Assembly: GCA_002364005.1 (NCBI GenBank)
Contig: DEXG01000015.1
Span: forward strand, 570,640 to 606,101
DNA length: 35,462 nt
Direction: 5' to 3'
DNA from: Phycisphaerales bacterium UBA3190
GTDB lineage: Bacteria; Planctomycetota; Phycisphaerae; Phycisphaerales; UBA1924
Part shown: one piece after another, positions 8,446-16,700 of the stretch
Layout of the letters: every line of letters begins with the position of its first letter
Numbering within the stretch: position 1 is the stretch's first letter
Notes under the pieces: model-generated
What the model was told of the DNA's origin: nothing
Seen by the model: the letters and a program-made list of their open reading frames with translations, nothing else
Database searches by the model: none
Made by a program: the position numbers and the translations under genes

Positions 8446-8451
8446 TATCAT
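8446..8451 (+). promoter_or_regulatory. Possible -10 box of leaderless pgsA
   Basis: TATCAT lies 7 bases before the pgsA ATG and there is no Shine-Dalgarno sequence in between. A -10 box this close would place transcription start at or next to the start codon. No convincing -35 box is seen at the right spacing. Confidence 0.35.
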
Positions 8452-8458
8452 CGTCGCC

Positions 8459-9283
8459 ATGAACGCACCCAAAGTGATGATGCAGCAACAGCCCGACCGC
8501 AAGGTCCACATCCCCAACCTCCTGACCATGGCCCGCGTGGTCCTGGCGTGGGTCTTCGTGGGGCTGCTCTCGGGCGTCGAGCCACGCACGCTCAACGCCG
8601 AACCTACTGGTATTGATCGAGTTGGAGAGATCACCCACCCCTCCGCCGGGCTGATCATCGCCGCCGTCGTGGTCTTTATCATCGCCGCGATCACCGACGC
8701 CCTCGATGGGCACCTGGCCCGGAAGTGGAACGCGGTCACCAAGTTTGGTCGCATCATGGACCCCATGGCCGACAAGCTGCTGATCCTCGGCGGCTTCGTC
8801 ATGCTGGCAACACCCAGCTTCCGTGCCACACTGATGCCCAACGATACCGTCTTTCAGGTCACCGCCGTCGGCGGGTGGATGGTCGTGGCCATGCTCATGC
8901 GTGAGTTGCTGGTGACCTCGATCCGCGGGGCATACGAGGCCGAGGGGGTCGATTTCTCCGCCGGGTCACTGGGCAAGGCCAAGATGATCCTCCAGAGCAT
9001 CTGCATCCCCATCGTCCTGCTCATCGTCGCACTCGGCTCCCCTGTCGAGGGCACCACGGGGTACCTCATCATCCGACTCCTCGTCTGGGCAACGGTCGTC
9101 ACCACCCTCATCTCCGGGCTCCCCTACATCGGGCAGGCACTCAGGCACACCGTCGAACAGAACGCACGCATGCTCGAAGCCATGCGGGGCAAGAAGGCAC
9201 GCAAGCCCACCAAGGTCAGCGGCCCACCCGCAAAGCCCCGCCCCAAGAGCAACAAGGGCGGGCAACGCAGCAAAAAACGCTGA
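8459..9283 (+). CDS. pgsA: CDP-diacylglycerol-glycerol-3-phosphate 3-phosphatidyltransferase
   Basis: A 274-residue membrane enzyme that transfers the phosphatidyl group of CDP-diacylglycerol to glycerol-3-phosphate, the committed step to phosphatidylglycerol. The full CDP-alcohol phosphotransferase motif is present: D80, D83, G84, A87, R88, G97, D101 and D105. The N-terminal HIPNLLTMARV is also typical. A basic tail of about 35 residues rich in Lys, Arg and Pro ends the protein and is not part of the enzyme fold. I chose ATG 8459; an in-frame TTG 7 codons upstream has no support. The next gene, pgpA, encodes the following step, which supports PgsA over other family members such as cardiolipin synthase. 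Confidence 0.9.
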   Translation: MNAPKVMMQQQPDRKVHIPNLLTMARVVLAWVFVGLLSGVEPRTLNAEPTGIDRVGEITHPSAGLIIAAVVVFIIAAITDALDGHLARKWNAVTKFGRIMDPMADKLLILGGFVMLATPSFRATLMPNDTVFQVTAVGGWMVVAMLMRELLVTSIRGAYEAEGVDFSAGSLGKAKMILQSICIPIVLLIVALGSPVEGTTGYLIIRLLVWATVVTTLISGLPYIGQALRHTVEQNARMLEAMRGKKARKPTKVSGPPAKPRPKSNKGGQRSKKR

Positions 9284-9318
9284 GTTCCCCCCCAACGAAC
9301 CACGACGAAGGGACCCGC

Positions 9319-9828
9319 ATGATCACGATGTCACGACCCAGCGAGATGCTCCTGACCACAGGCGGCTTGGGCTACATGCGCCCCGCATCGGGCACATGGG
9401 GATCACTCCCCCCCATCATCATCGCTTACCCCATGCTGCTGCTGGGCATCGGCCCGGGCCATGATCTGGCATGGGTCTACTACCTGGTGCTGGCGCTGAT
9501 CTTCATCATCTATAGCGGGGCCTGCGTGCTGCTGGGTCACGAAGCGGAAGCCAAGTGGGGCAAGGACCCGTCCGAGGTCGTCGCCGACGAAACGGCAGGC
9601 CAGTGCCTGACGCTCATGATGATCCCCGCCGGCATGTGCAGCTGCACGCTCACCACCATGGGCGCGGTCATGGGTGCGTTCTTCCTCTTCCGTGGCTTCG
9701 ACATCCTCAAGCCATGGCCCGCCGGGGCGATGCAGAAGATCGCCGGCGGCTGGGGCATCCTCCTCGACGACATCTTCGCAGGAATCATGGCCGGAATCGC
9801 CCTGATAATCCTGAATGTCATCAACTGA
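9319..9828 (+). CDS. pgpA: Phosphatidylglycerophosphatase A
   Basis: A 169-residue membrane phosphatase that removes phosphate from phosphatidylglycerol phosphate, giving phosphatidylglycerol. Family motifs are visible: RPASGTWGSL near the N-terminus, an acidic segment KDPSEVVADETAGQ, and LLDDIFAGIMAG near the C-terminus. Hydrophobic segments lie between them. It follows pgsA by 35 bases, so the pair makes an operon for two consecutive reactions. GAAGGGA just before the ATG serves as ribosome binding site. Confidence 0.92.
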   Translation: MITMSRPSEMLLTTGGLGYMRPASGTWGSLPPIIIAYPMLLLGIGPGHDLAWVYYLVLALIFIIYSGACVLLGHEAEAKWGKDPSEVVADETAGQCLTLMMIPAGMCSCTLTTMGAVMGAFFLFRGFDILKPWPAGAMQKIAGGWGILLDDIFAGIMAGIALIILNVIN

Positions 9829-9864
9829 TTCCGCCGAAAGCATGATCGGGCAAGCACTTACCGA

Positions 9865-9870
9865 TATCAT
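9865..9870 (+). promoter_or_regulatory. Possible -10 box of leaderless dusB
   Basis: TATCAT lies 6 bases before the GTG start of dusB, with no Shine-Dalgarno sequence. The same hexamer stands 7 bases before pgsA. A weak ATGATC at 9842-9847 is 17 bases upstream (three of six matches to a -35 box). Confidence 0.35.
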
Positions 9871-9876
9871 CCGCTC

Positions 9877-11010
9877 GTGATCGCCCGCCCACTCCAGCTT
9901 CAGGCCCCCGCAGGATCGGTTCAGCTCGAATCGAATCTGCTGCTTGCGCCCATCGCCGGCTGGTGCGAGCTGGCGTGGCGGATCACCTGCCGCGAACTCG
10001 GCGGGGTCGGGCTGGCCTGCACCGACCTGCTGAGCCCCAAGGGCCTGCTGCTCAGCGCCGAGACCAGCCGCGACCTGGCCCAGACCAACGAACTCGACAA
10101 GCCCATCGGCATGCAGCTCTACGGCAGCGACCCGGACATCCTCGCCGAGGGCGGGGCGTGGTGCGCCCAGCACGGGGCGACGGTCGTGGACATCAACATG
10201 GGCTGCCCCGTCGACAAGGTGACCAAGAAGAACGGCGGGTCGATGCTCATGTGCGACCTGGACAACACCTTCGCCATCTTCGAGCGGGTGCGGGAGGCCC
10301 TGCCCGGGCATGTGCCCCTGACGGCCAAGATGCGCCTCGGGTGGGACGAGCAGGCCAAGGACGCGGGGATCGCCAGCCGACTGTCGCTGGGGCTGATCGA
10401 ACGCGGGGCCGCCATGATCACCGTCCACGGGCGCACCACCGAGCAGCGGTTTAAGGGCGCGTGCGATCTGCTGGGCATCAAGCGGGTGGCCGATGATGTG
10501 CGGCAGTGCTTCCCCGATGTCCCGGTGATCGGCAACGGGGATATCAAGGAACCCGGCGATGTGATCCGCATGCTGCAAGTCACCGGCTGCGCGGGGGTCA
10601 TGATCGGGCGCGGGTCGTTCAGCAACCCGTGGCTGTTCCGCTATGCGTGGGAACTGCAACGACGCGTGGTCGATCAGGGCATCGATCCGGGCGATGAGGA
10701 CGCGGTTGCGTCGATCGACCTGCGCGACCTGCACCCGAGCGAGGACGAGAAGCTCGACATGCTGTTGCGGTTCTTCGATCGCATGATCGAGTACCGCGAC
10801 GAGCATCACGCGCGTCATGTGTTCCGCCAGAAAGCGAACCTGCTGGGCAAGCCGATCAATGGCGGGCACTGCCGACCGCTCAAGAACGCGCTGCGCGAGG
10901 CCAAGAGCGTCCAGGATGTCTACGACGCGATCGAGGGGTGGCGTGAAGCACACCGCACAGGCGAACCTCGCCCATTGCAGACCCAGCCGGACCCGATTTC
11001 GAACGCGTGA
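9877..11010 (+). CDS. dusB: tRNA-dihydrouridine synthase, DusB type
   Basis: A 377-residue flavoenzyme that reduces a specific uridine of tRNA to dihydrouridine. The FMN-binding TIM barrel shows LLAPIAGW at the start, MQLYGSDP, the catalytic Cys110 in DINMGCPVDKVTKK, AKMRLGWD, TVHGRTTEQR, GNGDIKEP and VMIGRGSF. Length is a little above the usual 320-350, with a C-terminal helical domain from about residue 290. The GTG start is the only reasonable one. Bacteria often place dusB in other operons; here it is 48 bases past pgpA and probably has its own start of transcription. Confidence 0.92.
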   Translation: MIARPLQLQAPAGSVQLESNLLLAPIAGWCELAWRITCRELGGVGLACTDLLSPKGLLLSAETSRDLAQTNELDKPIGMQLYGSDPDILAEGGAWCAQHGATVVDINMGCPVDKVTKKNGGSMLMCDLDNTFAIFERVREALPGHVPLTAKMRLGWDEQAKDAGIASRLSLGLIERGAAMITVHGRTTEQRFKGACDLLGIKRVADDVRQCFPDVPVIGNGDIKEPGDVIRMLQVTGCAGVMIGRGSFSNPWLFRYAWELQRRVVDQGIDPGDEDAVASIDLRDLHPSEDEKLDMLLRFFDRMIEYRDEHHARHVFRQKANLLGKPINGGHCRPLKNALREAKSVQDVYDAIEGWREAHRTGEPRPLQTQPDPISNA

Positions 11011-11058
11011 ATCGCGGGACACGGCCCCAAATATTGCCGTGGGTTGCACGGCTCGCCC

Positions 11059-11087
11059 TTGATTCACCCCGGCTGCTTTGATAGGTT
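11059..11087 (+). promoter_or_regulatory. Candidate sigma-70-like promoter for the beta-repeat protein
   Basis: TTGATT (11059-11064) and TAGGTT (11082-11087) are separated by 17 bases, giving a predicted transcription start near 11094. This is 30 bases before the GTG start, whose ribosome binding site AAGAGGGGA lies in between. It is a match by eye only. Confidence 0.35.
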
Positions 11088-11123
11088 GAGTCTTTATCAC
11101 AGGGGAAGAAGAGGGGAATCAAA

Positions 11124-13538
11124 GTGAAATCATTCTCGAATCGTGCTTATCGCATGGACCTTGGTCCTTTGGCGGGCGTGTTTGTGCTGAGTATGGCCGC
11201 GTCGAGCGCCATGTCGGCAGATCGCTACTGGGTCGCGCCGATCATCGGGACCTGGGCCGACGCGTCGAACTGGTCACAGTCTTCGGGCGGGCCCGGTGGG
11301 CAGGGGCTGCCGATGGGCGGCGAGCGGATTTTCATGGATCAACGATCCATAGCCATCTTCAACGGCGCCGGGGTCGGCAACCCGAACTTCGACGCGCTGG
11401 AGATGTCCGGCTCGGGCTCGGGCGTGACGCAGCTCAACATGGGCTCGGGTTCGATGGGGATCACCGAGGTCGTCGTGGGCCAGGACGCCGACGCCTGCGA
11501 GCTGCTCGTCACCAACGCCCAGCTCGTGTCCGACTCGATCAAAGTCGGCATCGGCACCAACAGCACCGATGCGTTGCTCAAACTCAGCGGCTCGGGGCTG
11601 ATCGACACGCTTTCCATCCAGATCGGCGTGGGGTCCGGCGTCGGATCGGTCGAGCTCGACGCCGGCACCCTGCGAGCCGAAGACCTCACAATTGGGATCG
11701 CCCAGCCCCACCCCGGGTTGGGCGGCTCGTTCGCGATCACGGGCGGTACCCTCGACGCGGAGTCCATCATCGTGGGCGAGTCCGGCGACGCGTCGCTCGT
11801 CCAGACGGGCGGGCATATCGAGGTCACCAACTACTACATCGGCACCACGGGACGCTCGGTCCTCGGTGGCGACGCGGGGTTCTCCGAGACCGCCGACCAC
11901 ACGGGCGGCACCCTCGATGTATATCTCATGATCGTCGGACGAGACCAGAACCTGTTCGAGTCGTACGCGAAGGGCGAGATGCGTATCGACGGAACCGACA
12001 TCTCGGCCTTCTCGATCCTGGTCGGCGGGTTTGAGTCTTGGGGCTACCTCACTTTGGAATCGGGCACACTCGATGTCGAGGGTATCGCCAACATCGCAAG
12101 CTCGGGCAACAGCGGACAGACTTATGTCGGCGAGGTCACCCAGTCGGGCGGGAGTTTCACTTCCGCGGTGCTGATCCTTGGCTCGGACGGGACGGGAACC
12201 GGCCCGATCAACGCGATTCCGATGCGAGCAACCTACGAAATGAGCGGCGGCACCGCCGATCATAACTCCGTACGCATCGGGCAAAGCGAGAACTCCGACG
12301 CGATGCTGTACATACGAGGCGACGCCGTCTTCAACGCGGGCTCGATCACATCGACCACACGCCATGAGGATTCCAAGGCGACCCTGTTGGTTGCCGAGAA
12401 TGGCACCGTCAATACCCCGAGCCTATCCATCGGCTCGGTTCTATCGGATTTCTCAGGAGGCGACACGGAGGTGAATGTCACGGGCGGCACGCTCGCGGCC
12501 GGCGCGATCATTGTCCAAGATTTCTTTGAGTCCGTCAAAATCGAGCAATCCGGAGGGCTGCTCTCGGCGTCGCGTGTCGAGGCTCGGGGCGATGCCGACT
12601 ACTGGGGCGGGGTGACCCTCATCGGAGGGGTGCTGGAAGGCTATTACGAAACCATCGGCCCAGTGGCTCCGGTTTCCACACGCATCCGCGACAACGCGGA
12701 CTTCCGCACCCGCGAGTTTCGGCACAACGGCGGGCCGCTCGAGTTCGGCCCGGGCACCCCGTCCCTTTCGGGCCCCTTCTTCATCAACAACCTGACCGCG
12801 GGCACCCTCGACCTGCACGCTCCGATGACCGTGACCGCCGACGCCGGGGCGATCATGATGATGAATGTCACCAACTCTTCGATCATCACGATCGAAACCG
12901 GTTCGCACCTCCCCATCGAGGGCACCTTCACGAACAACAGAGACATCGTACTTAACGAGGGCACGCTCAGCGTCACCACGCCTGTCGATCACGCATTCGG
13001 CACAATCTCGGGCGTGGGCACCATCGACGCGGACCTCCACCACGACGCCCAGCTGGAGCCGACGATCATGACCGTCACCGGTTCGCTCGCCTGCGGGCCC
13101 GACAGCGTCACCAAGTTCCAGCTCGGCACCGTCGGCTCCACAACACTCGACGCCCAAGGACCGAGCGTCACGCTCGACGGCGAACTCCACCTCGAGTTCG
13201 TCACCGGCGCGGCCCAGCCCATGCCGGGCACCACCTACGACATCATCTCCACCCCCAACACTACCGCGACGGGCACATTCTCGAACATCGTCTTCGAGGG
13301 TGCCGCGGTGCCCGCCGAGGTGGTGTACGAAGCCGACCGGGTCTGCGTGCGTGTCCTGTACTGCTCTCGGGCGGACCTGGCCGAGCCGTACGGCGTGATC
13401 GATTTCTTCGATATTTCCGCGTTTATCAGCCTGTATCAGGCCCAGGACCCGATCGCCGATCTGGCCGCCCCCTTCGGGACGATCAACTTCTTCGATGTTT
13501 CGGCCTTCCTGAGCCTCTTTCAGGACGGGTGTCCGTAA
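11124..13538 (+). CDS. Secreted beta-repeat protein with dockerin-like tail
   Basis: An 804-residue exported protein. A signal peptide ends near residue 34 (SSAMSA). The mature part opens with YWVAPIIGTWADASNW, like the start of planctomycete T5SS/PEP-CTERM-associated repeat proteins, and continues as many short Gly/Thr/Ser-rich units of the form GGTLDAESIIVGESGDA, expected to fold as a beta-helix. There is no autotransporter barrel. The last 58 residues (from Cys747) form a dockerin-like domain with two FFD(I/V)SAF helices and final GCP. Both calcium loops are of a variant type (DLAEPYGVID, DLAAPFGTIN) lacking the DxNxDG pattern. The GTG start has a strong AAGAGGGGA site. It is likely a surface or matrix protein; no enzyme motif is seen. 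Confidence 0.8.
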   Translation: MKSFSNRAYRMDLGPLAGVFVLSMAASSAMSADRYWVAPIIGTWADASNWSQSSGGPGGQGLPMGGERIFMDQRSIAIFNGAGVGNPNFDALEMSGSGSGVTQLNMGSGSMGITEVVVGQDADACELLVTNAQLVSDSIKVGIGTNSTDALLKLSGSGLIDTLSIQIGVGSGVGSVELDAGTLRAEDLTIGIAQPHPGLGGSFAITGGTLDAESIIVGESGDASLVQTGGHIEVTNYYIGTTGRSVLGGDAGFSETADHTGGTLDVYLMIVGRDQNLFESYAKGEMRIDGTDISAFSILVGGFESWGYLTLESGTLDVEGIANIASSGNSGQTYVGEVTQSGGSFTSAVLILGSDGTGTGPINAIPMRATYEMSGGTADHNSVRIGQSENSDAMLYIRGDAVFNAGSITSTTRHEDSKATLLVAENGTVNTPSLSIGSVLSDFSGGDTEVNVTGGTLAAGAIIVQDFFESVKIEQSGGLLSASRVEARGDADYWGGVTLIGGVLEGYYETIGPVAPVSTRIRDNADFRTREFRHNGGPLEFGPGTPSLSGPFFINNLTAGTLDLHAPMTVTADAGAIMMMNVTNSSIITIETGSHLPIEGTFTNNRDIVLNEGTLSVTTPVDHAFGTISGVGTIDADLHHDAQLEPTIMTVTGSLACGPDSVTKFQLGTVGSTTLDAQGPSVTLDGELHLEFVTGAAQPMPGTTYDIISTPNTTATGTFSNIVFEGAAVPAEVVYEADRVCVRVLYCSRADLAEPYGVIDFFDISAFISLYQAQDPIADLAAPFGTINFFDVSAFLSLFQDGCP

Positions 13539-13566
13539 ATCTCTTTGGCCAATCGGGCATAGCTGA

Positions 13567-13591
13567 TATCCTCTGGGAACACCGGAGGATA
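13567..13591 (+). promoter_or_regulatory. Hairpin covering the ribosome binding site
   Basis: TATCCTC (13567-13573) pairs perfectly with GAGGATA (13585-13591) around an 11-nt loop. The second arm contains nearly all of the Shine-Dalgarno sequence GGAGG (13584-13588) of the gene starting at 13597. In RNA this stem would hide the site, allowing control of translation by temperature, a ligand or a protein. This is an inference from pairing only. Confidence 0.4.
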
Positions 13592-13596
13592 ACACC

Positions 13597-14910
13597 ATGC
13601 GCACGATGACCATGACGATCGCCCTGCTCGCGGGCAGCACCGCGGCAGGACCCGACATTCTCGTTTCACAGATCACCATCGCCAATAACTATGGCATTGT
13701 CGGTGACTACCAGGCGTACAGCTTCGCTGATACCACCTGCAATATCGGTGACGCTCCCTTCACCTATGTCGACTCGACAAACCAGCACCCCGTCTTCACC
13801 TCGTCGATCTACCGCCTTCAAGATGGCCGCTTTGAGCAGATCGGCCTCGGCTTCGTGGGGCACACCTTCTTCCCGCTCCAATCCAACGCCTGCAACATCG
13901 GCTGCAACCCCGGATCGCCGGGCATGCTGGGCGATGGGTGCTCCAATACCATCGGTGCCGGGCTCGCCGGATCACAGGGTGGCCTGGGCCCACGCTCAGA
14001 GATCAGCGCCTACTCGGGCGACTTCCCCTACCCATTCACCACCATCAACCAGAGCGGCAATGCGATCTATAAGCGTGTGAAAGTCAATACCACTGACATC
14101 AGCGACCTGAGCGCCATGTACTTCGTCGAGACGCAGTACATCAGCAACGAAGAGCAGACCGACGCGGCACGAAATAACAACGCCAGCACACGCCGACTCG
14201 CGTTCAGCCCCGGCGCCAACTCCCCAATCCTCTCTGGCGACACCTTTGTCGGGCAGGCTGCGATCTACGCATGGCAAGCAGTCGACCCGGGCGTGATGAT
14301 CAGCGAGGTTCAGATCCCGGGCGATGGCATCGTCCATGTGGGCTCGAACGCCACCGATCTGGGCGACGGCACTTGGCGGTACGACTACACAATCCACAAC
14401 CAGAACAGCGAACGGGGTATCAACAGCTTCAAGGTCCCGATCGGGTTCTATCGCACCGCGACCGATCTGATGTTCCACGATGTCGCGTACCTCGACGAGG
14501 TCGACAACGCGATCGATGGCACCGACTGGTCGCAGACCCTCCTCAACGGCTACACATCATGGAGTGCCGACGCGCACTTCGACGACAACCCGCTGGCCAA
14601 CGCGATTCGCTGGGGGACTTCCTACTCGTTCTCCTTCATCTCGCCCTACAGCCCCATCACCAAGGCCGCCGAGCTGGGCCTGTTCGACGACGACGGGCTC
14701 GATGCGGTCGTCGCGCAGATCGTCGCACCGTACAGCGGTCCATGCCGGATCGATATCAACGGCGACCTGACCGTGAACTACTTTGACATCTCGCTCTTCA
14801 TCAGCACATTCGGTTTCGAGGATCTCAACGCCGACTTCACCGGGGACGGGGAGCTGAACTTCTTCGATATCTCGCAGTTCCTCAACGAGTATGCCGAGGG
14901 CTGCCCGTAA
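13597..14910 (+). CDS. Secreted protein of unknown function with dockerin-like tail
   Basis: A 437-residue protein with a short signal peptide (about residues 1-17) and a mature part rich in Asn, Gly, Ser and aromatic residues. Several Cys in the first third (around residues 48 and 98-115: NACNIGCNPGSPG, DGCSN) suggest disulfides and an extracytoplasmic site. The middle resembles secreted planctomycete proteins with beta-sandwich folds, but I do not recognise the family. The last 55 residues (from Cys383) are a dockerin-like domain with canonical calcium loops (DINGDLTVNYFD, DFTGDGELNFFD) and final GCP. The start follows GGAGG at good distance. It lies 58 bases behind the beta-repeat gene and could be co-transcribed. 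Confidence 0.78.
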   Translation: MRTMTMTIALLAGSTAAGPDILVSQITIANNYGIVGDYQAYSFADTTCNIGDAPFTYVDSTNQHPVFTSSIYRLQDGRFEQIGLGFVGHTFFPLQSNACNIGCNPGSPGMLGDGCSNTIGAGLAGSQGGLGPRSEISAYSGDFPYPFTTINQSGNAIYKRVKVNTTDISDLSAMYFVETQYISNEEQTDAARNNNASTRRLAFSPGANSPILSGDTFVGQAAIYAWQAVDPGVMISEVQIPGDGIVHVGSNATDLGDGTWRYDYTIHNQNSERGINSFKVPIGFYRTATDLMFHDVAYLDEVDNAIDGTDWSQTLLNGYTSWSADAHFDDNPLANAIRWGTSYSFSFISPYSPITKAAELGLFDDDGLDAVVAQIVAPYSGPCRIDINGDLTVNYFDISLFISTFGFEDLNADFTGDGELNFFDISQFLNEYAEGCP

Positions 14911-14971
14911 ACCGCGATAACCACCCAGTATCACCGGAATACACACGGTTTCCTACGCAACCGGACCTTGG

Positions 14972-15048
14972 CTGTACCCGTATCGTCTTTCGACCGAAAT
15001 AGGGCTGGTCGGTATATGTGTGCCGATTTCTCGCGTTCGCGATTCAGC
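14972..15048 (+). promoter_or_regulatory. Leader region conserved between the two M64 genes (copy A)
   Basis: This stretch upstream of the first M64 gene matches 16581-16658 upstream of the second at many positions: CTG(T/C)ACCCGTATCG, then CCGAAA, AGGGCTG, GTCGG(T/C)ATATG and CGCGTTCGCG in the same order and spacing. Non-coding similarity shows that the duplication included the leader, and that parts of it may be functional. A TATATG at 15013-15018 could be a -10 box, but the -35 region is unconvincing. Confidence 0.5.
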
Positions 15049-15078
15049 CCTCACGCGATATCAAGCCGGAGAAACCCC

Positions 15079-16533
15079 ATGGACTGCCTGGGTCTGATTT
15101 CATTGACCGTACTCGCCACACTCTCTGGCCAGGCCTTGGCCCAACAGGCCCTGCCCCAGCACGAGCCGGCGGGTACGAATATCAACGACCACGGGCAGTT
15201 CCAGGAAGTCTTCGGCTGCTGGGAGGGGCCCGACGGGCACCTCGAGGGCGGACCGTTCCTCGTCCCCGCCGACCCACAGGCATTGGAGATCCGCGAAGCC
15301 GTCGAACACGCCAATCGCGGGATCCCCGACAACCGGGTGGACATGGTGATCGTGGGTGATGGCTACACCGCCGACGAAATGGACATCTTCCACGCCGACG
15401 CGACCAACATCGCCGAGTCGTTCTTCCGCTACGAGCCGTTCAAGAGCTACAAGCCGTACTTCAAGTTCACGCAGGTTGAGGTCGTCTCGAATGAATCAGG
15501 CGTCGATAACGATCCCACCCAGGGCATCAGCCGCGACACCGCGTTGGACATGGGGTACTGGTGCGGCGGGACCGAGCGTGCCCTGTGCGTCGATGTTGCC
15601 AAGGCCTACGCGGCCGCGGCAGCCGCCCCGCACATCGACCAGGTCATCGCGATCTCCAACTCGAGCAAGTACGGCGGGGTGGGCTACCCGAGCAACAACC
15701 TGGGCACCTCTGCGGGGCACAACAGCGCCGCCGTCGAAATTGTGATCCATGAGATGGGCCACTCGCTGGGCGACCTGGCCGACGAGTACACCTACGGCGG
15801 GCCCACGACCTACACGGGCGCTGAGCTGGGCCCGGTCGATGTGTCGATCCTCAGCCGCCAAGAGCAGCTCGATCAGGAGCGGAAATGGTGGCGCTGGATG
15901 GACGCGTCGTTCAGCGAGTTCGACGGCCCCGTCAGCACCTACGAGGGTGGCAACTATTCCGAGTTCGGTGTGTTTCGCCCATCAAACAACTCGATGATGC
16001 GCAGTCTCTCACGCCCGTTCAATGTCGTCAGCGCCGAGCGCCTGCTGCGGATGATCTACCGCGAGGTTGACCCGATCGACGATGGCACCCCGGACGGCAG
16101 CGTGGTCGAGCCCGACGAAGTGCTGTGGGTGATGCCCATGCAGCCGCTGAACCATGACCTGCAAGTGCTTTGGTACCTCGACGACGAGGTGATTCTCAGC
16201 GCGGTGCAGGAGACCGAGCTGGATCTCTCAACCCTTTCGCTCAGCAGCGGCGAGCACACCATCAAGGTCGAGGTGGTCGACCCGACCCCGTGGGTCCGAG
16301 CGGAAGTGATCCGGCGTGGGTTCATGCGTGAGGTGCGGACCTACACCGTCAACGCCTGCAGCTCGGAAGCGGATCTCAATCAGGACGGCAACCTCGACTT
16401 CTTCGATGTCAGCGCCTTCCTGACCGCGTACAACGCGCAGGAGCCGCTGGCGGACATGAACAACGACGGAGCGTACAGCTTCTTCGATGTCAGCGCCTTC
16501 CTGGTGATGTTCAGTGAGGGCGGCTGCCCCTGA
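15079..16533 (+). CDS. Secreted M64-family metallopeptidase with dockerin-like tail (copy A)
   Basis: A 484-residue exported zinc peptidase of the M64 (IgA peptidase) type. A signal peptide covers residues 1-22 (ending in GQALA). The catalytic domain has RVDMVIVGDGYTADEM near its start and the zinc site HEMGHSLGDLADEY with H224, H228 and probably D235 as ligands and E225 as general base. A beta domain follows. From Cys427 a dockerin-like domain with canonical loops (DLNQDGNLDFFD, DMNNDGAYSFFD) ends in GCP. I chose ATG 15079, which has CGGAG before it and starts the signal peptide; an upstream in-frame start would hide it. The substrate is unknown. It is a tandem paralogue of the next gene. 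Confidence 0.85.
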   Translation: MDCLGLISLTVLATLSGQALAQQALPQHEPAGTNINDHGQFQEVFGCWEGPDGHLEGGPFLVPADPQALEIREAVEHANRGIPDNRVDMVIVGDGYTADEMDIFHADATNIAESFFRYEPFKSYKPYFKFTQVEVVSNESGVDNDPTQGISRDTALDMGYWCGGTERALCVDVAKAYAAAAAAPHIDQVIAISNSSKYGGVGYPSNNLGTSAGHNSAAVEIVIHEMGHSLGDLADEYTYGGPTTYTGAELGPVDVSILSRQEQLDQERKWWRWMDASFSEFDGPVSTYEGGNYSEFGVFRPSNNSMMRSLSRPFNVVSAERLLRMIYREVDPIDDGTPDGSVVEPDEVLWVMPMQPLNHDLQVLWYLDDEVILSAVQETELDLSTLSLSSGEHTIKVEVVDPTPWVRAEVIRRGFMREVRTYTVNACSSEADLNQDGNLDFFDVSAFLTAYNAQEPLADMNNDGAYSFFDVSAFLVMFSEGGCP

Positions 16534-16580
16534 TTGGAAACCAGACGGACCGTCCAGAATCATTCGCAACCGCACCACCA

Positions 16581-16658
16581 CTGCACCCGTATCGGGTTCT
16601 GTCCGAAAAGGGCTGAGTCGGCATATGCGCCGGCTCTGCACGCGTTCGCGTCTGAGCC
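16581..16658 (+). promoter_or_regulatory. Leader region conserved between the two M64 genes (copy B)
   Basis: This is the partner of 14972-15048. The blocks ACCCGTATCG, CCGAAA, AGGGCTG, GTCGGCATATG and CGCGTTCGCG are kept in order 40-120 bases before the start of the second M64 gene, although the surrounding bases have diverged. Selection on a promoter or leader RNA would explain the pattern, as would a recent duplication. Confidence 0.5.
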
Positions 16659-16700
16659 CGTCCCAAGAGATCGATTCTCACACCGAATCAGGAGTTCCCC

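Larger units (their letters stand above)
8146..8458. promoter_or_regulatory. Divergent intergenic region nuoJ / pgsA
   Basis: About 310 bases between divergently transcribed nuoJ and pgsA, with no credible gene. It must hold promoters for both. Visible structure: a perfect 14-bp palindrome GATGCGATCGCATC at 8245-8258, a 7-bp hairpin at 8282-8304 (ACCCGCG / CGCGGGT), an 8-bp hairpin at 8333-8358 (GGGGTTGG / CCAACCCC), and a small hairpin at 8402-8415 (GCCCG / CGGGC). The hairpins at 8282 and 8333 are each followed by only two or three T on the plus strand. Confidence 0.5.

Noticed and set aside
11020..11052. Alternative hairpins CACGGC / GCCGTG / CACGGC as an attenuator of the beta-repeat gene
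   Set aside because: The likely promoter (11059-11087) lies downstream, so the hairpins would not be in that mRNA; there is no T-run, so a terminator for dusB is also weak.
9403..11100. Long minus-strand frame opposite pgpA and dusB (565 codons)
   Set aside because: It is the antisense of two well-identified genes and shows no domain.
11124..13538. Autotransporter (type V secretion) identity of the beta-repeat protein
   Set aside because: There is no C-terminal membrane barrel; the protein ends in the dockerin-like domain.
12453..13685. Minus-strand frame opposite the beta-repeat gene (410 codons)
   Set aside because: It crosses the junction of two genes with signal peptides on the plus strand and has no recognisable motif.
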